This document shows positions 11,069-22,200 of a stretch of DNA of 64,000 nt, piece after piece; the stretch's first letter is position 1; each line of letters begins with the position of its first letter. The stretch spans positions 31,892,978-31,956,977 of the forward strand of contig CM068553.1 in the NCBI GenBank assembly GCA_035048495.1. The letters run 5' to 3'. A model generated the notes under the pieces. That model worked only from the letters and a program-made list of their open reading frames with translations. It was not told the DNA's origin and ran no database searches. The position numbers and the translations under genes are program-made. The DNA comes from Euptelea pleiosperma. Its lineage: Eukaryota > Streptophyta > Magnoliopsida > Ranunculales > Eupteleaceae.

Positions 11069-12011
11069 GAAAAAGCAAAAAAAAAATTATGCCTTATAGA
11101 TGGCAATGTTGATGGTTGACCTAGTATAATTAACAATAGTTAAGTAATAGTCTTTTTCGGACAGGGAAGGTATTTAAAGCAAAAGTGAAATAGGAAATTG
11201 GAAGATCATCCCAGCTATAAAAAAAGCCACAAATAATTAGGCTTCAACAAAATCTGGACAGATCTCAACAAAATCTGGACATTCCTAGGTATTGTCATAC
11301 CCAGAATTTGGCAGTTGAGCTGAAACTTGCAACATGCAGAGGGACTAAGGTAAGGTGGGCCAATAGGTGTACCTCTTTGGTTCCATTTCCTCATCTGCCA
11401 TATGATCCAAACATCCATACAGTCAGTGGTCTTTAAGAGTATGCCACGTGGATCATACCGTGGTCCGTGATGTGAGCCACATGTCACACTAATTGGTAAT
11501 GGTGGAGGTACGTTCCTCCCTTCTCTTTTCTCCTTCCCTTCTATTTTCTTTTCTTATTTTTCTTCTTTTCTTCTCTTTTTTTTTCTTTGATCTTCTTTAT
11601 TGGAGAGGAGTAGTGTAGAAAGCGGCCGGGATTGGAGATGGTAGGCGGATGAACAGGAGTTGGGAGGATGAGGGCAGCGCCTGCAAGTCGGGAGAGTTGC
11701 TTGCCAAACCAGCAACTGCCAGAGTTGTAGGTCTAGCTAACAGATCCGGTGGCTGGCGCACAAGGGGGAGCAAGTTGCTCCTTTGGTGGTTGAGGAGGTG
11801 AAGGCACGGGGCAGTTTCAGACCTGCAACTCGAAGTTCCAGGTCGTAGAGGGAGGCTGTGCGGTGATCAGGTAGGGGCGATCCTATCCTCTTCCTTCTTC
11901 TTCTTCTATCTTCCTTTTTCTTTTTCTTTTTTTCTTTGTTTTTCTTTTCTGTATTTTTTTTTTTGATAAAGAGAAGACGAAGAAACGAGATCAATGGAGA
12001 TTGTGGAGGGA
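10447..12011 (+). repeat. Unit 5, internally deleted (1565 bp)
   Basis: The leader breaks at about 11280. Text around AAAATCTGGACAGATCTCAA is followed by a second AAAATCTGGAC and then directly by ATTCCTAGGTATTGTC, which normally lies near the end of the mid segment. About 0.58 kb is missing compared with full-length units. The repeated AAAATCTGGAC at the junction suggests template switching or slippage. Subterminal block, T/C tracts and GC-richer block are otherwise intact. Confidence 0.85.
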
Positions 12012-12612
12012 CACTACACCAAAATTGCCTATTTGCAACGGTTTTGGACCATTGTGAAACTAATTTGAAACGGCTTAAAACCGTTCCAAAAAGTGGCGTT
12101 TCAAATTAAATTGCAACGGCTCAAACCAATTTCATTCTGAATTCCACATGGGAATAAACATTTTTGCAACGGTTTTGAACCGTTTCAAGTCTTGAAACGG
12201 TTCAAAACCGTTGCAAAATATGAAATAGAAACGATTTTTAACTGTTGCAGTAGTTTACATTGCAACGGTTCTGAACAGTTTCTATTAGCAACGGCTCAAA
12301 ACCGTCTCAAAATGTAATTATGCAACGGTTTTGAACCGTTTTAAACCATGTTTCGTCACAATTATAAATCATTTAAAATTAAGAAACGGTGCAAAACCAT
12401 TGCAAATGATTGTAATGCAACGGTTGTAAACCCTTTCTGACTAATGGTTTGTCACAATTATGAATTATTTAAAACTAAGCAACGGTTCTAAACCGTTGCA
12501 AAATATAATTCTGCAATGTTTTGAAAATTTGTGAAACGGTTTTCATCCGTTTCAAATGTGAAATTTGAAGTCGGTGATATTGTTGAAACGGTTTTGAACC
12601 GTTGCAAACGGT
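12012..12612 (+). mobile_element. CACTA-type terminus with subterminal repeats, unit 6
   Basis: Terminus CACTACACCAAAATTGCC. One TTCTTGAAACGGTTC module is missing, giving a block of about 600 bp. Confidence 0.7.
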
Positions 12613-13951
12613 AAGAAAATGCAAAAAAAAATTATGCCTTATATAGATGGCAATGTTGATGGTTGACCTGGTATAATTAACAATAGTTAAGTAATAGTCT
12701 TTTCGGGACACAGAATGTATTTAAGGCAAAAGTAAAATAGGAAATTGGAACTTGGAAGATCATCCAAGCTATAAAAAAGCCACAAATAATTAGGCTTCAA
12801 CAAAATTTGGACAGATCAAAAACTAAGATATCTAAACATGTAAGAACAAGTATATAACTTATAAGAAAAAGGTAACAAGTATATAACTTGTCTGAGGGAA
12901 ATTCGTAATCTGTGTAAATTGGAAGGTGATCACTGAACAAATACATATCATTCACTACCTAGGTGCACATGTAGGGGCTAGAAGCTTGAAATCCACCATT
13001 CATTGGCTTCCTCAAATGACTAAAGAATCACCCAATCAGAAGTTTGAAACATCTGATCTACCACATTCACTATCACTATTGGAATCCAATTGCAATGGTT
13101 TCTCTTGAAACTAGTATTATTTGTGCCCAGTTGCAACATGGTTTGTCAACATTGCAGATCATGCAAAGTGCTTGACAGAGTGCATGCTACCCCAGAATGT
13201 TTGGCTCATGAGTTGTCAACAGTCCTAGGTATTGTCATACCCAGAATTTGGCAGTTGAGCTGAAACTTGCAACATGGAGAGGGAGTTAGGTAAGGTGGGC
13301 CAACAGGTGGACATCTTTGGTTCCATTTCTTCATCTTCCACATGATCCAAACATCCATACAGTCAGTGGTCTTTAAGAGTGTGGCACGTGGATCATACCG
13401 TGGTCCGTGATGTGAGCCACATGTCACACTAATTGGTAATGGTGGAGGTACGTTCCTCCCTTCTCTTTTCTCCTTCCCTTCTGTTTTCTATTCTTCTTTT
13501 TCTTCTTTTCTTCTCTTTTTTTTTTCTTTGATCTTCTTTTTTTTAGAGGACCAGTGTAGAAAGCGGCTGGGATTGGAGATGGTAGGCGGATGAAGAGGAG
13601 TTGGGAGGATGAGGGCAGCGCCTGCAAGTCGGGAGAGTTGCTGGCCAAATCGGCAACTGCCAGAGTTGCAGGTCTAGCTAACGGTTCTGGTGGCTGGCGC
13701 ACAAGATGGAGCAAGTTGCTCCTTTGGTGGTTGAGGAGGTGAAGGCACGGGGCAGTTTCAGACCTGCAACTCGAAGTTGTAGGTCCTGGAGGGAGGCTGG
13801 GCGGTGATCAGGTAGGGGCGATCCTATCCTCTTCCTTCTTCTTCTTCTATCTTCCTTTTTCGTTTTCTTTTTTCTTTGTTTTTCTTTTCTGTATTTTTTT
13901 TTTCGATAAGGAGAAGACGAAGAAACGAGATCAATGGAGATTGTGGAGGGA
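12012..13951 (+). repeat. Unit 6, with a ~0.15 kb deletion (1940 bp)
   Basis: At 12900/12901 the sequence jumps from TTGTCTGAGGGAA to ATTCGTAATCTG, removing the piece that in other units starts with CCATTTATGAGGACTAG and ends with ACCCACCATTCAATAGGC. A two-base AA microhomology fits end joining. The subterminal block is also slightly short because one ~50-bp repeat module (TTCTTGAAACGGTTC) is missing near 12230. Confidence 0.85.
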
Positions 13952-14600
13952 CACTACACCAAAATAGCCTATTTGCAACGGTTCTGGACCGTTGTGAAAC
14001 TAATTTGAAATGGCTTAAAACCGATGCAAAAAGTGGCGTTTCAAATTAAATTGCAAGGGCTCAAACCCGTTTCATTCTGAATTCCACATTGGAATAAATA
14101 TTTTTGCAATGGTTTTGAACCGTTTCAAGTCTTGAAACGGTTCAAAACCGTTGCAAAATATCGAATAGAAACGGTTCTTGAAACGGTTCAAAACCGTTGC
14201 AAAATATGAAATAGAAACGGTTTTAAACTGTTGTGGTAGTTTACATTGCAACGGTTTTGAACCGTTTCTATTAGCAATGGCTCAAAATCGTCTCAAAATG
14301 TAATTATGCAATGGTTTTGAACCGTTTTAAACCATGTTTCATCACAGTTATAAATCATTTAATATTAAGAAATGGTGCAAAACCATTGCAAATGATTGTA
14401 ATGCAACGGTTGTAAACCGTTTCTGACTTATGGTTTGTCACAATTATGAATTATTTAAAACTAAGCAACGGTTCTAAACCGTTGCAAAATATAATTCTGC
14501 AATGTTTTGAAAATTTGTGAAACGGTTTTGATCCATTTCAAATGTGAAATTTGAAGCGGTTGATATTGTTGAAACGGTTTTGAACCATTGCAAACGGTAA
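13952..14600 (+). mobile_element. CACTA-type terminus with subterminal repeats, unit 7
   Basis: Terminus CACTACACCAAAATAGCC (one change). Several AACGG motifs have decayed to AATGG, the C-to-T pattern expected at methylated cytosines. Confidence 0.7.
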
Positions 14601-16076
14601 GAAAATGCAAAAAAAAATTATGCCTTATAGATGGCAATGTTTATGGTTGACCTGGTATAATTAACAATAGTTAAGTAATAGTCTTTTCCAGACAGAGAAA
14701 GTATTTAAGGCGAAAGTGAAATAGGAAATTGGAACTTGGAAGATCATCCAAGCTATAAAAAAGCCACAAATAATTAGGCTTCAAAAAAATTTGGACAGAT
14801 CTCAAACTAAGATATCTAAACAGGTAATAACAAGTATATAACTTATAAGAAAAAGGTAACAAGTATATAACTTGTCTGAGGGAACCATTTATGAGGACTA
14901 GAACATTACAAAGCCCATGAGGCTTTTGAAAGATTTAAATATACTAGTGGGTGGCTCGTGCCCATGGCACTCCCGACAAAGAGTCCAAAACATGTGAACA
15001 AATGAACCCACAATGTGAACAACTGAACCCACCATTCAATAGGCAAATTCGTAATCTGTGTAAATTGGAGGGTGATCACGGAACAAATACATATCATCCA
15101 CTACCTAGGTGCACATGTAGGGGCTAGAAGCTTGAAATCCACCATTCATTGGCTTCCTCAAATGACTAAAGAATCACCCAATCAGAAGTTTGAAACATCT
15201 GATCTACCACATTCACTATCACTATTGGAATCCATTACAATGGTTTCTCTTCAAACTGGTATTCTTTGTGCCCACTTGCAACATGGTTTGTCAACATTGC
15301 AGATCATGCAAAGTGCTTGACAAAGTGCATGCTACCCCTGAATGTTTGGCTCATGAGTTGTCAACATTCCTAGGTATTGTCATACCAGAATTTGCAGTTG
15401 AGCTGAAACTTGCAACATGGAGAAGGACTAAGGTAAGGTGGGCCAACAGGTGGACCTCTTTGGTTCCATTTCCTCATCCGCCACATGATCCAAACATCCA
15501 TACAGTCAGTGGTCTTTAAGAGTGTGCCACGTGGATCATACCGTGGTCCGTGATGTGAGCACATGTCACACTAATTGGTAATGGTGGAGGTACGTTCCTC
15601 CTTTCTCTTTTCTCTTTCCCTTCTGTTTTCTTTTCTTCTCTGTATTTTTTTCTTTGATCTTCTTTTTTGGAGAGGACCAATGTAGAAAGCGGCTAGGATT
15701 GGAGATGGTAGGCGGATGAAGAGGAGTTGGGAGGATGAGGGCAGCGCCTGCAAGTCGGGAGAGTTGCTGGCCAAACCGGCAACTGCCAGAGTTGCAGGTC
15801 TAGCTAACGGTTCCGGTGGCTGGCGCACAAGGGGGAGCAAGTTTGCTCCTTTGGTGGTTCAGGAGGTGAAGGCACGGGGCAGTTTCAGACTTGCAACTCG
15901 AAGTTGTAGGTCGTGGAGGGAGGCTGAGCGGTGATCAGGTAGGGGCGATCCTATCCTCTTCCTTCTTCTTCTTCTATCTTCCGTTTTCTTTTTCTTTTTT
16001 CTTTGTTTTTTTTTTTGTATTTTTTTTTTTGATAAAGAGCAGACAAGAAACGAGATCAATGGAGATTGTGGAGGGA
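13952..16076 (+). repeat. Unit 7 (2125 bp), single-base losses in its second half
   Basis: Full block order. From about 14970 onward small losses accumulate relative to other units: one C lost in the CTCCCCGAC run, CATACCAGAATTTGCAG for CATACCCAGAATTTGGCAG, and GTGAGCACATG for GTGAGCCACATG. Most are in short homopolymer runs, which looks like sequencing-consensus error approaching the gap. Confidence 0.85.
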
Positions 16077-16708
16077 CACTACACCAAAATTGCTTATTTG
16101 CAACAGTTTTGGACCGTTGTGAAACTAATTTGAAACAGCTTAAAACCGTTGCAGAAAGTGGCGTTTCAAATTAAATTGCAACGGCTCAAACCCGTTTCAT
16201 TCTGATTTACATGGGAATAAACATTTTTGCAACGGTTTTGAACCGTTTCAAGTCTTGAAACGGTTCAAAACCGTTGCAAAATGTAAAAATAGAAACGGCT
16301 CTTGAAACGGTTCAAAACCGTTGCAAAATATATAATAAAACGGTAGTTTACATTGCAACAGTTTCAACTGTTTCTATTAGCAACGGCTCAAAACCGTCTC
16401 CAAATGTAATTATGCAACGGTTTTGAACCGTTTTAGACATGTTTCGTCACAATTATAAATCATTTAAAATTAAGAAACGGTGCAAAACCATTGCAAATGA
16501 TTGTAATGCAATGGTTGTAAATCGTTTCTGACTTATGGTTTGTCACAATTATGAATTATTTAAAACTGAGCAATGGTTCTAAAGCGTTGCAAAATATAAT
16601 TCTGCAATGTTTTGAAAATTTGTGAAACGGTTTCATCCGTTTCAAATGTGAAATTTGAAGCCGTTGATATTGTTGAAACGGTTTTGAACCGTTGCAAACG
16701 GTAAGAAA
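16077..16708 (+). mobile_element. CACTA-type terminus with subterminal repeats, unit 8
   Basis: Terminus CACTACACCAAAATTGCT. The repeat block contains small indels near 16340-16370 but is otherwise standard. Confidence 0.68.
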
Positions 16709-18193
16709 ATGCAAAAAAAATTATGCCTTATAGATGGCAATGTTGATGGTTGACCTGGTATAATTAACAATAGTTAAGTAATAGTCTTTTCCGGACAGAG
16801 AAAGTATTTAAGGCGAAAGTGAAATAGGAAATTTGAACTTTGAAGATCATCCAAGCTATAAAAAAGCCACAAATAATTAGGCTTCAAAAAAATTTGGACA
16901 GATCTCAAACTAAGATATCTAAACATGTAATAACAAGTATATAACTTATAAGAAAAAGGTAACAAGTATATAACTTGTCTGAGGGAACCATTTATGAGGA
17001 CTAGAACATTACAAAGCCCCTGAGGCTTTTGAAAGATTTAAATATAATAGTGGGTGGCTCGTGCCCACGGCACTCCCCGACAAAGAGTCCAAAACATGCA
17101 AACAAATGAACCCACGATGTGAACAACTGAACCCACCATTCAATAGGCAAATTCGTAATCTGTGTAAATTGGAGGGTGATCACGGAACAAATACATATCA
17201 TTCACTACCTAGGTGCACATGTAGGGGCTAGAAGCTTGAAATCCACCATTCATTGGCTTCCTCAAATGACTAAAGAATCACCCAATCAAAAGTTTGAAAC
17301 ATCTGATCTACCACATTCACTATCACTATTGGAATCCAATCGCAATGGTTTCTCTTGAAACTGGTATTGTTTGCCCACTTGCAACATGGTTTGTCAACAT
17401 TGCAAATCATGCAAAGTGCTTGACAAAGTGCATGCTACCCCTGAATGTTTGGCTCATGAGTTGTCAACATTTTAGGTATTGTCATACCCAGAATTTGGCA
17501 GTTGAGCTGAAACTTCAACATGGAGAGGGACTAAGGTAAGGTGGGCCAACAGGTGGACCTCTTTGGTTCCATTTCCTCATCCGCCACATGATCCAAACAT
17601 CCATACAGTCAGTGGTCTTTAAGAGTGTGCCACGTGGATCATACCGTGGTCCGTGATGTGAGCCACATGTCACACTAATTGGTAATGGTGGAGGTACGTT
17701 CGTCCCTTCTCTTTTCTCCTTCCCTTTTATTTTCTTTTCTTCTTTTTCTTCTTTTCTTCTCTATTTTTTTCTTTGATCTTCTTTTTTGGAGAGGACCAGT
17801 GTAGAAAGCGGCTGGGATTGGAGATGGTATGCGGATGAAGAGGAGTTGGGAGGATGAGGGCAGCGCCTGCAAGTCGGGAGAGTTGCTGGCCAAACCGCAA
17901 CTGCCAGAGTTGCAGGTCTAGCTAACGGTTCCGGTGGCTGGCGCACAAGGGGGAGCAAGTTGCTCCTTTGGTGGTTGAGGAGGTGAAGGCACGGGGCAGT
18001 TTCAGACCTGCAACTTGAAGTTGTAGGTCGTGGAGGGAGGCTGAGCGGTGATCAGGTAGGGGCGATCCTATCCTCTCTTCCTTCTTCTTCTATCTTCCGT
18101 TTTCTTTTTCTTTTTTCTTTGTTTTTCTTTTTATATATTTTTTTTTTGATAAAGAGAAGACAAGAAACGAGATCAATGGAGATTGTGGAGGGA
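16077..18193 (+). repeat. Unit 8 (2117 bp), indel-rich
   Basis: Complete layout with many 1-10 bp losses, for example in the subterminal palindromes near 16340-16370, in the GC-richer block (CCAAACCGCAACTG for CCAAACCGGCAACTG, about 17892) and in the mid segment near 17370 and 17470. Confidence 0.85.
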
Positions 18194-18795
18194 CACTACA
18201 CCAAAATTCCTTATTTGCAACGGTTTTGGACCGTTGTGAAACTAATTTGAAACGGCTTAAAACCGTTGCAGAAAGTGGCGTTTCAAATTAAATTGCAACG
18301 GCTCAAACCCGTTTCATTCTGATTCCACATGGGAATAAACATTTTGCAACCGTTGCAAAATGTAAAATAGAAACGGCTCTTGAAACGGTTCAAAACCGTT
18401 GCAAAATATAAAAAGAAACGGTTTTAAACTGTTGCGGTAGTTTACATTGCAACATTTTTGAACTGTTTCTATTAGCAACGGCTCAAAACCGTCTTAAATG
18501 TAATTATGCAACGGTTTTGAACCGTTTTAGACCATGTTTCGTCACAATTATAAATCATTTAAAATTAAGAAACGGTCCAAAACCATTGCAAATGATTGTA
18601 ATGCAACGGTTGTAAACCGTTTGACTTATGGTTTGTCACAATTATGAATTATTTAAAACTGAGCAATGGTTCTAAAGCGTTGCAAAATATAATTCTACAA
18701 TGTTTTGAAAATTGTGAAACGGTTTTGATCCGTTTCAAATGTGAAATTTGAAGCGGTTGATATTGTTGAAACGGTTTTGAACCGTTGCATACGGT
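18194..18795 (+). mobile_element. CACTA-type terminus with subterminal repeats, unit 9
   Basis: Terminus CACTACACCAAAATTCCT. A stretch of about 40 bp is lost near 18345, where AAACATTTTGCAACCG is followed directly by TTGCAAAATG. Confidence 0.68.
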
Positions 18796-19174
18796 AAGAA
18801 AATGCAAAAAAAATTATGGCCATAAGATGGCAATGTTGATGGTTGACCTGGTATAATTAACAATAGTAAGTAATAGTCTTTTCCGGACAGAGAAAGGCGA
18901 AGTGAAATAGGAAATTGGAACTTGGAAGATCATCCAAGCTATAAAAAAGCCACAAATAATTAGGCTTCAAAAAAATTTGGACAGATCTCAAATTAAGATA
19001 TCTAAACAGGTAATAACAAGTATATAACTTATAAGAAAAAGGTAACAAGTATATAACTTGTCTGAGGGAACCATTTATGAGGACTAGAACATTACAAAGC
19101 CCATGAGGCTTTTGAAAGATTTAAATATACTAGTGGGTAGCTCGTGCCCACGGCACTCCCCGACAAAGAGTCCC
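18194..19174 (+). repeat. Unit 9, cut by the assembly gap
   Basis: Contains the CACTA end, a subterminal block shortened near 18345, the leader, and the start of the mid segment. It stops after CCGACAAAGAGTCC, where other units continue AAAACATGC; the last base before the N run is an extra C. The unit is therefore interrupted by the gap, not ended by a natural array boundary. Confidence 0.85.
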
Positions 19175-19274
19175 NNNNNNNNNNNNNNNNNNNNNNNNNN
19201 NNNNNNNNNNNNNNNNNNNNNNNNNNNNNNNNNNNNNNNNNNNNNNNNNNNNNNNNNNNNNNNNNNNNNNNNNN
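19175..19274. other. Assembly gap, 100 N
   Basis: Exactly 100 N, the conventional placeholder for a gap of unknown length. It falls inside a macrosatellite unit on the left and inside a 177-bp monomer on the right. The true junction between the two arrays is therefore unseen and the physical distance unknown. Confidence 0.98.
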
Positions 19275-22200
19275 GTCGAAACAAGTTAGCTCCATCCGTA
19301 CGTCAACGTCTCAAATTGGACTTAGTTGTGTGTTACATTCCAAAGCCTATAACTTGTGACTTTGTCGCAACCGAACCTCGTAATTTACTCAAACTCTTCC
19401 ATTACTATTGTTTCAACAGTGAAGTGTTTGAATAAGATTGGGACAGTCGAAACAAGTTAGCTCCAAATCCGTGCTCAACGTCTCAAATTGGACTAGTTGT
19501 GTGTTACATTCCAAAGCCTATAACTTGTGACTTTGTCGCAACCGAACCTCGTAACTTTAGCTCAAACTCTTCCATTACTATTGTTTCAACACATGTGAAG
19601 TGTTTGAACAAGATTCGGGACAGTCGAAAGAAGTTAGCTCCATCCGTGCGTCAACGTCTCAAATTGGACTCAGTTTGTGTTGTTACATTCCAAAGCCTAT
19701 AACTTGTGACTTTGTCGCACCGAACCTCGTAACTTTAGACTCAAACTCTTCCATTACTATTGTTTCAACACATTTGAAGTGTTGAACAAGATTCGGGACA
19801 GTCGAAACAAGTTAGCTCCATCCGTGCGTCAACGTCTCAAATTGGACTCAGTTTGTGTGTTACATTCCAAAGCCTATAACTGTGACTTTGTCGCAACCGA
19901 ACCTCGTAACTTTACTCAAAACTCTTCCATTACTATTGTTTCAACATATTGAAGTGTGAACTAGATTCGGGACAGTCGAAACAAGTTAGCTCCATCCGTG
20001 CGTCAACGTCTCAAATTGGACTCAGTTTGTGTGTTACATTCCGAAGCCTATAACTTGGTGACTTTGTCGCAACCAAACCTCGTAATTACTCAAACTCTTC
20101 CATTACTATTGTTTCAACACATTTGAAGTGTTGAACAAGATCGGGACGTCGAAACAAGTTAGCTCCATCCGTGCGTCAACGTCTCAAATTGGACTCAGTT
20201 TGTGTTTACATCCGAAGCCTATAACTTGGGACTTTGTCGCAACCGAACCTCGTAATTGGACTCAAACTCTTACATTACTATTGTTTCAACATATTTGAAG
20301 TGTTGGCAAGATTGGGACAGTCGAAACAAGTTATCCATCCGTGCGTCAACGTCTCAAATTGGACTCATTTGTGTGTTACATTCCGAAGCCTATAACTTGG
20401 ACTTTGTCGTAACCGAACCTCGTAATTGGACTCAAACTCTTCCATTACTATTGTTTCAACACATTTGAAGTGTTTGATAAAGATTGGGACAGTCGAAACA
20501 AGTTAGCTCCATCCGTGCGTCAACGTCTCAAATTGGACTCAGTTTGTGTGTTACATTCCAAAGCCTATAACTTGGACTTTTCGTAACGAACCTCGTAATT
20601 GGACTCAAACTCTTCCATTACTATTGTTTCAACATTTGAAGTGTTGGAATAAGATTTGGACAGTCGAAACAAGTTAGCTCCATCCGTGCGTCAACGTCTC
20701 AAATTGGACTCAGTTTGTGTGTTACATTCCGAAGCCTATAACTTGGGACTTTGTCGTAACCGAACCTCGTAATTGGACTCAAACTTCCATTACTATTGTT
20801 TCAAACATTTGAAGTGTTTGAACAAGATTCGGACAGTCGAAACAAGTTAGCTCCATCCGTGCGTCAACGTCTCAAATTGGACTCAGTTTGTGTGTTACAT
20901 TCCAAAGCCTATAACTTGTGACTTTTCGCAACCGAACCTCGTAATTGGACTCAAACTCTTCCATTACTATTGTTTCAACATATTGAAGTGTTTGAATAAG
21001 ATTTGGGACAGTCGAAACAAGTTAGCTCCATCCGTGCGTCAACGTCTCAAATTGGACTCAGTTTGTGTGTTACATTCCAAAGCCTATAACTTGTGACTTT
21101 GTCGCAACCGAACCTCGTAATTACTCAAACTCTTCCATTACTATTGTTTCAACACATTTGAAGTGTTTGAATAAGATTTGGGACAGTCGAAACAAGTTAG
21201 CTCCATCCGTGCGTCAACGTCTCAAATTGGACTCAGTTTGTGTGTTACATTCCGAAGCCTATAACTTGTGACTTTGTCGTAACCGAACCTCGTAATTGGA
21301 CTCAAACTCTTCCATTACTATTGTTTCAACAACATGTAAGTGTTTGAACAAGATTGGGACAGTCGAAACAAGTTAGCTCCATCCGTGCGTCAACGTCTCA
21401 AATTGGACTCAGTTTGTGTGTTACATTCCGAAGCCTATAACTTGGACTTTGTCGTAACCGAACCTCGTAATTGGACTCAAACTCTTCCATTACTATTGTT
21501 TCAACACATTTGAAGTTTGAACAAGATTGGGACAGTCGAAACAAGTTAGCTCCATCCGTGCGTCAACGTCTCAAATTGGACTCAGTTTGTGTGTTACATT
21601 CCAAAGCCTATAACTTGTGACTTTGTCGTAACCGAACCTCGTAATTGGACTCAAACTCTTCCATTACTATTGTTTCAACAATTTGAAGTGTTTGAACAAG
21701 ATTGGGACAGTCGAAACAAGTTAGCTCCATCCGTGCGTCAACGTCTCAAATTGGACTCAGTTTGTGTGTTACATTCCAAAGCCTATAACTTGTGACTTTG
21801 TCGCAACCGAACCTCGTAATTTACTCAAACTCTTCCATTACTATTGTTTCAACATATTTGAAGTGTTTGAATAAGATTTGGGACAGTCGAAACAAGTTAG
21901 CTCCATCCGTGCGTCAACGTCTCAAATTGGACTCAGTTTGTGTGTTACATTCCAAGCCTATAACTTGGGACTTTGTCGCAACCGAACCTCGTAATTGGAC
22001 TCAAACTCTTCCATTACTATTGTTTCAACACATGTGAAGTGTTTGAACAAGATTCGGGACAGTCGAAACAAGTTAGCTCCATCCGTGCGTCAACGTCTCA
22101 AATTGGACTCAGTTTGTGTGTTACATTCCAAAGCCTATAACTTGTGACTTTGTCGCAACCGAACCTCGTAATTACTCAAACTCTTCCATTACTATTGTTT

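Larger units (their letters stand above)
1..19174 (+). repeat. Macrosatellite array of ~2.1 kb units, each with one CACTA-type transposon end
   Basis: The same ordered blocks return in direct orientation through the whole interval. A fixed landmark (CACTA followed by CCAAAATTG) occurs at 1530, 4092, 6241, 8298, 10447, 12012, 13952, 16077 and 18194. The spacings are 2562, 2149, 2057, 2149, 1565, 1940, 2125 and 2117 bp. Block order from the landmark is: palindromic GCAACGGTT-rich segment (~0.6 kb); A/T-rich leader with a TATA-like motif; ~0.7 kb mid segment; T/C-rich tract; GC-richer ~0.25 kb block; second T/C-rich tract; next landmark. Units look highly similar by eye, differing mainly by substitutions and block deletions. 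The short ORFs that recur in it (60-170 codons) are by-products of repetition: they differ in frame and length between units and match no protein family I recognise. I see no host gene, tRNA or rRNA here. Confidence 0.95.

Noticed and set aside
1..19174. Complete CACTA transposon per unit with paired inverted termini
   Set aside because: I searched by eye for the complement (GGCAATTTTGGTGTAGTG) at the other side of the unit and found none; no transposase coding either.
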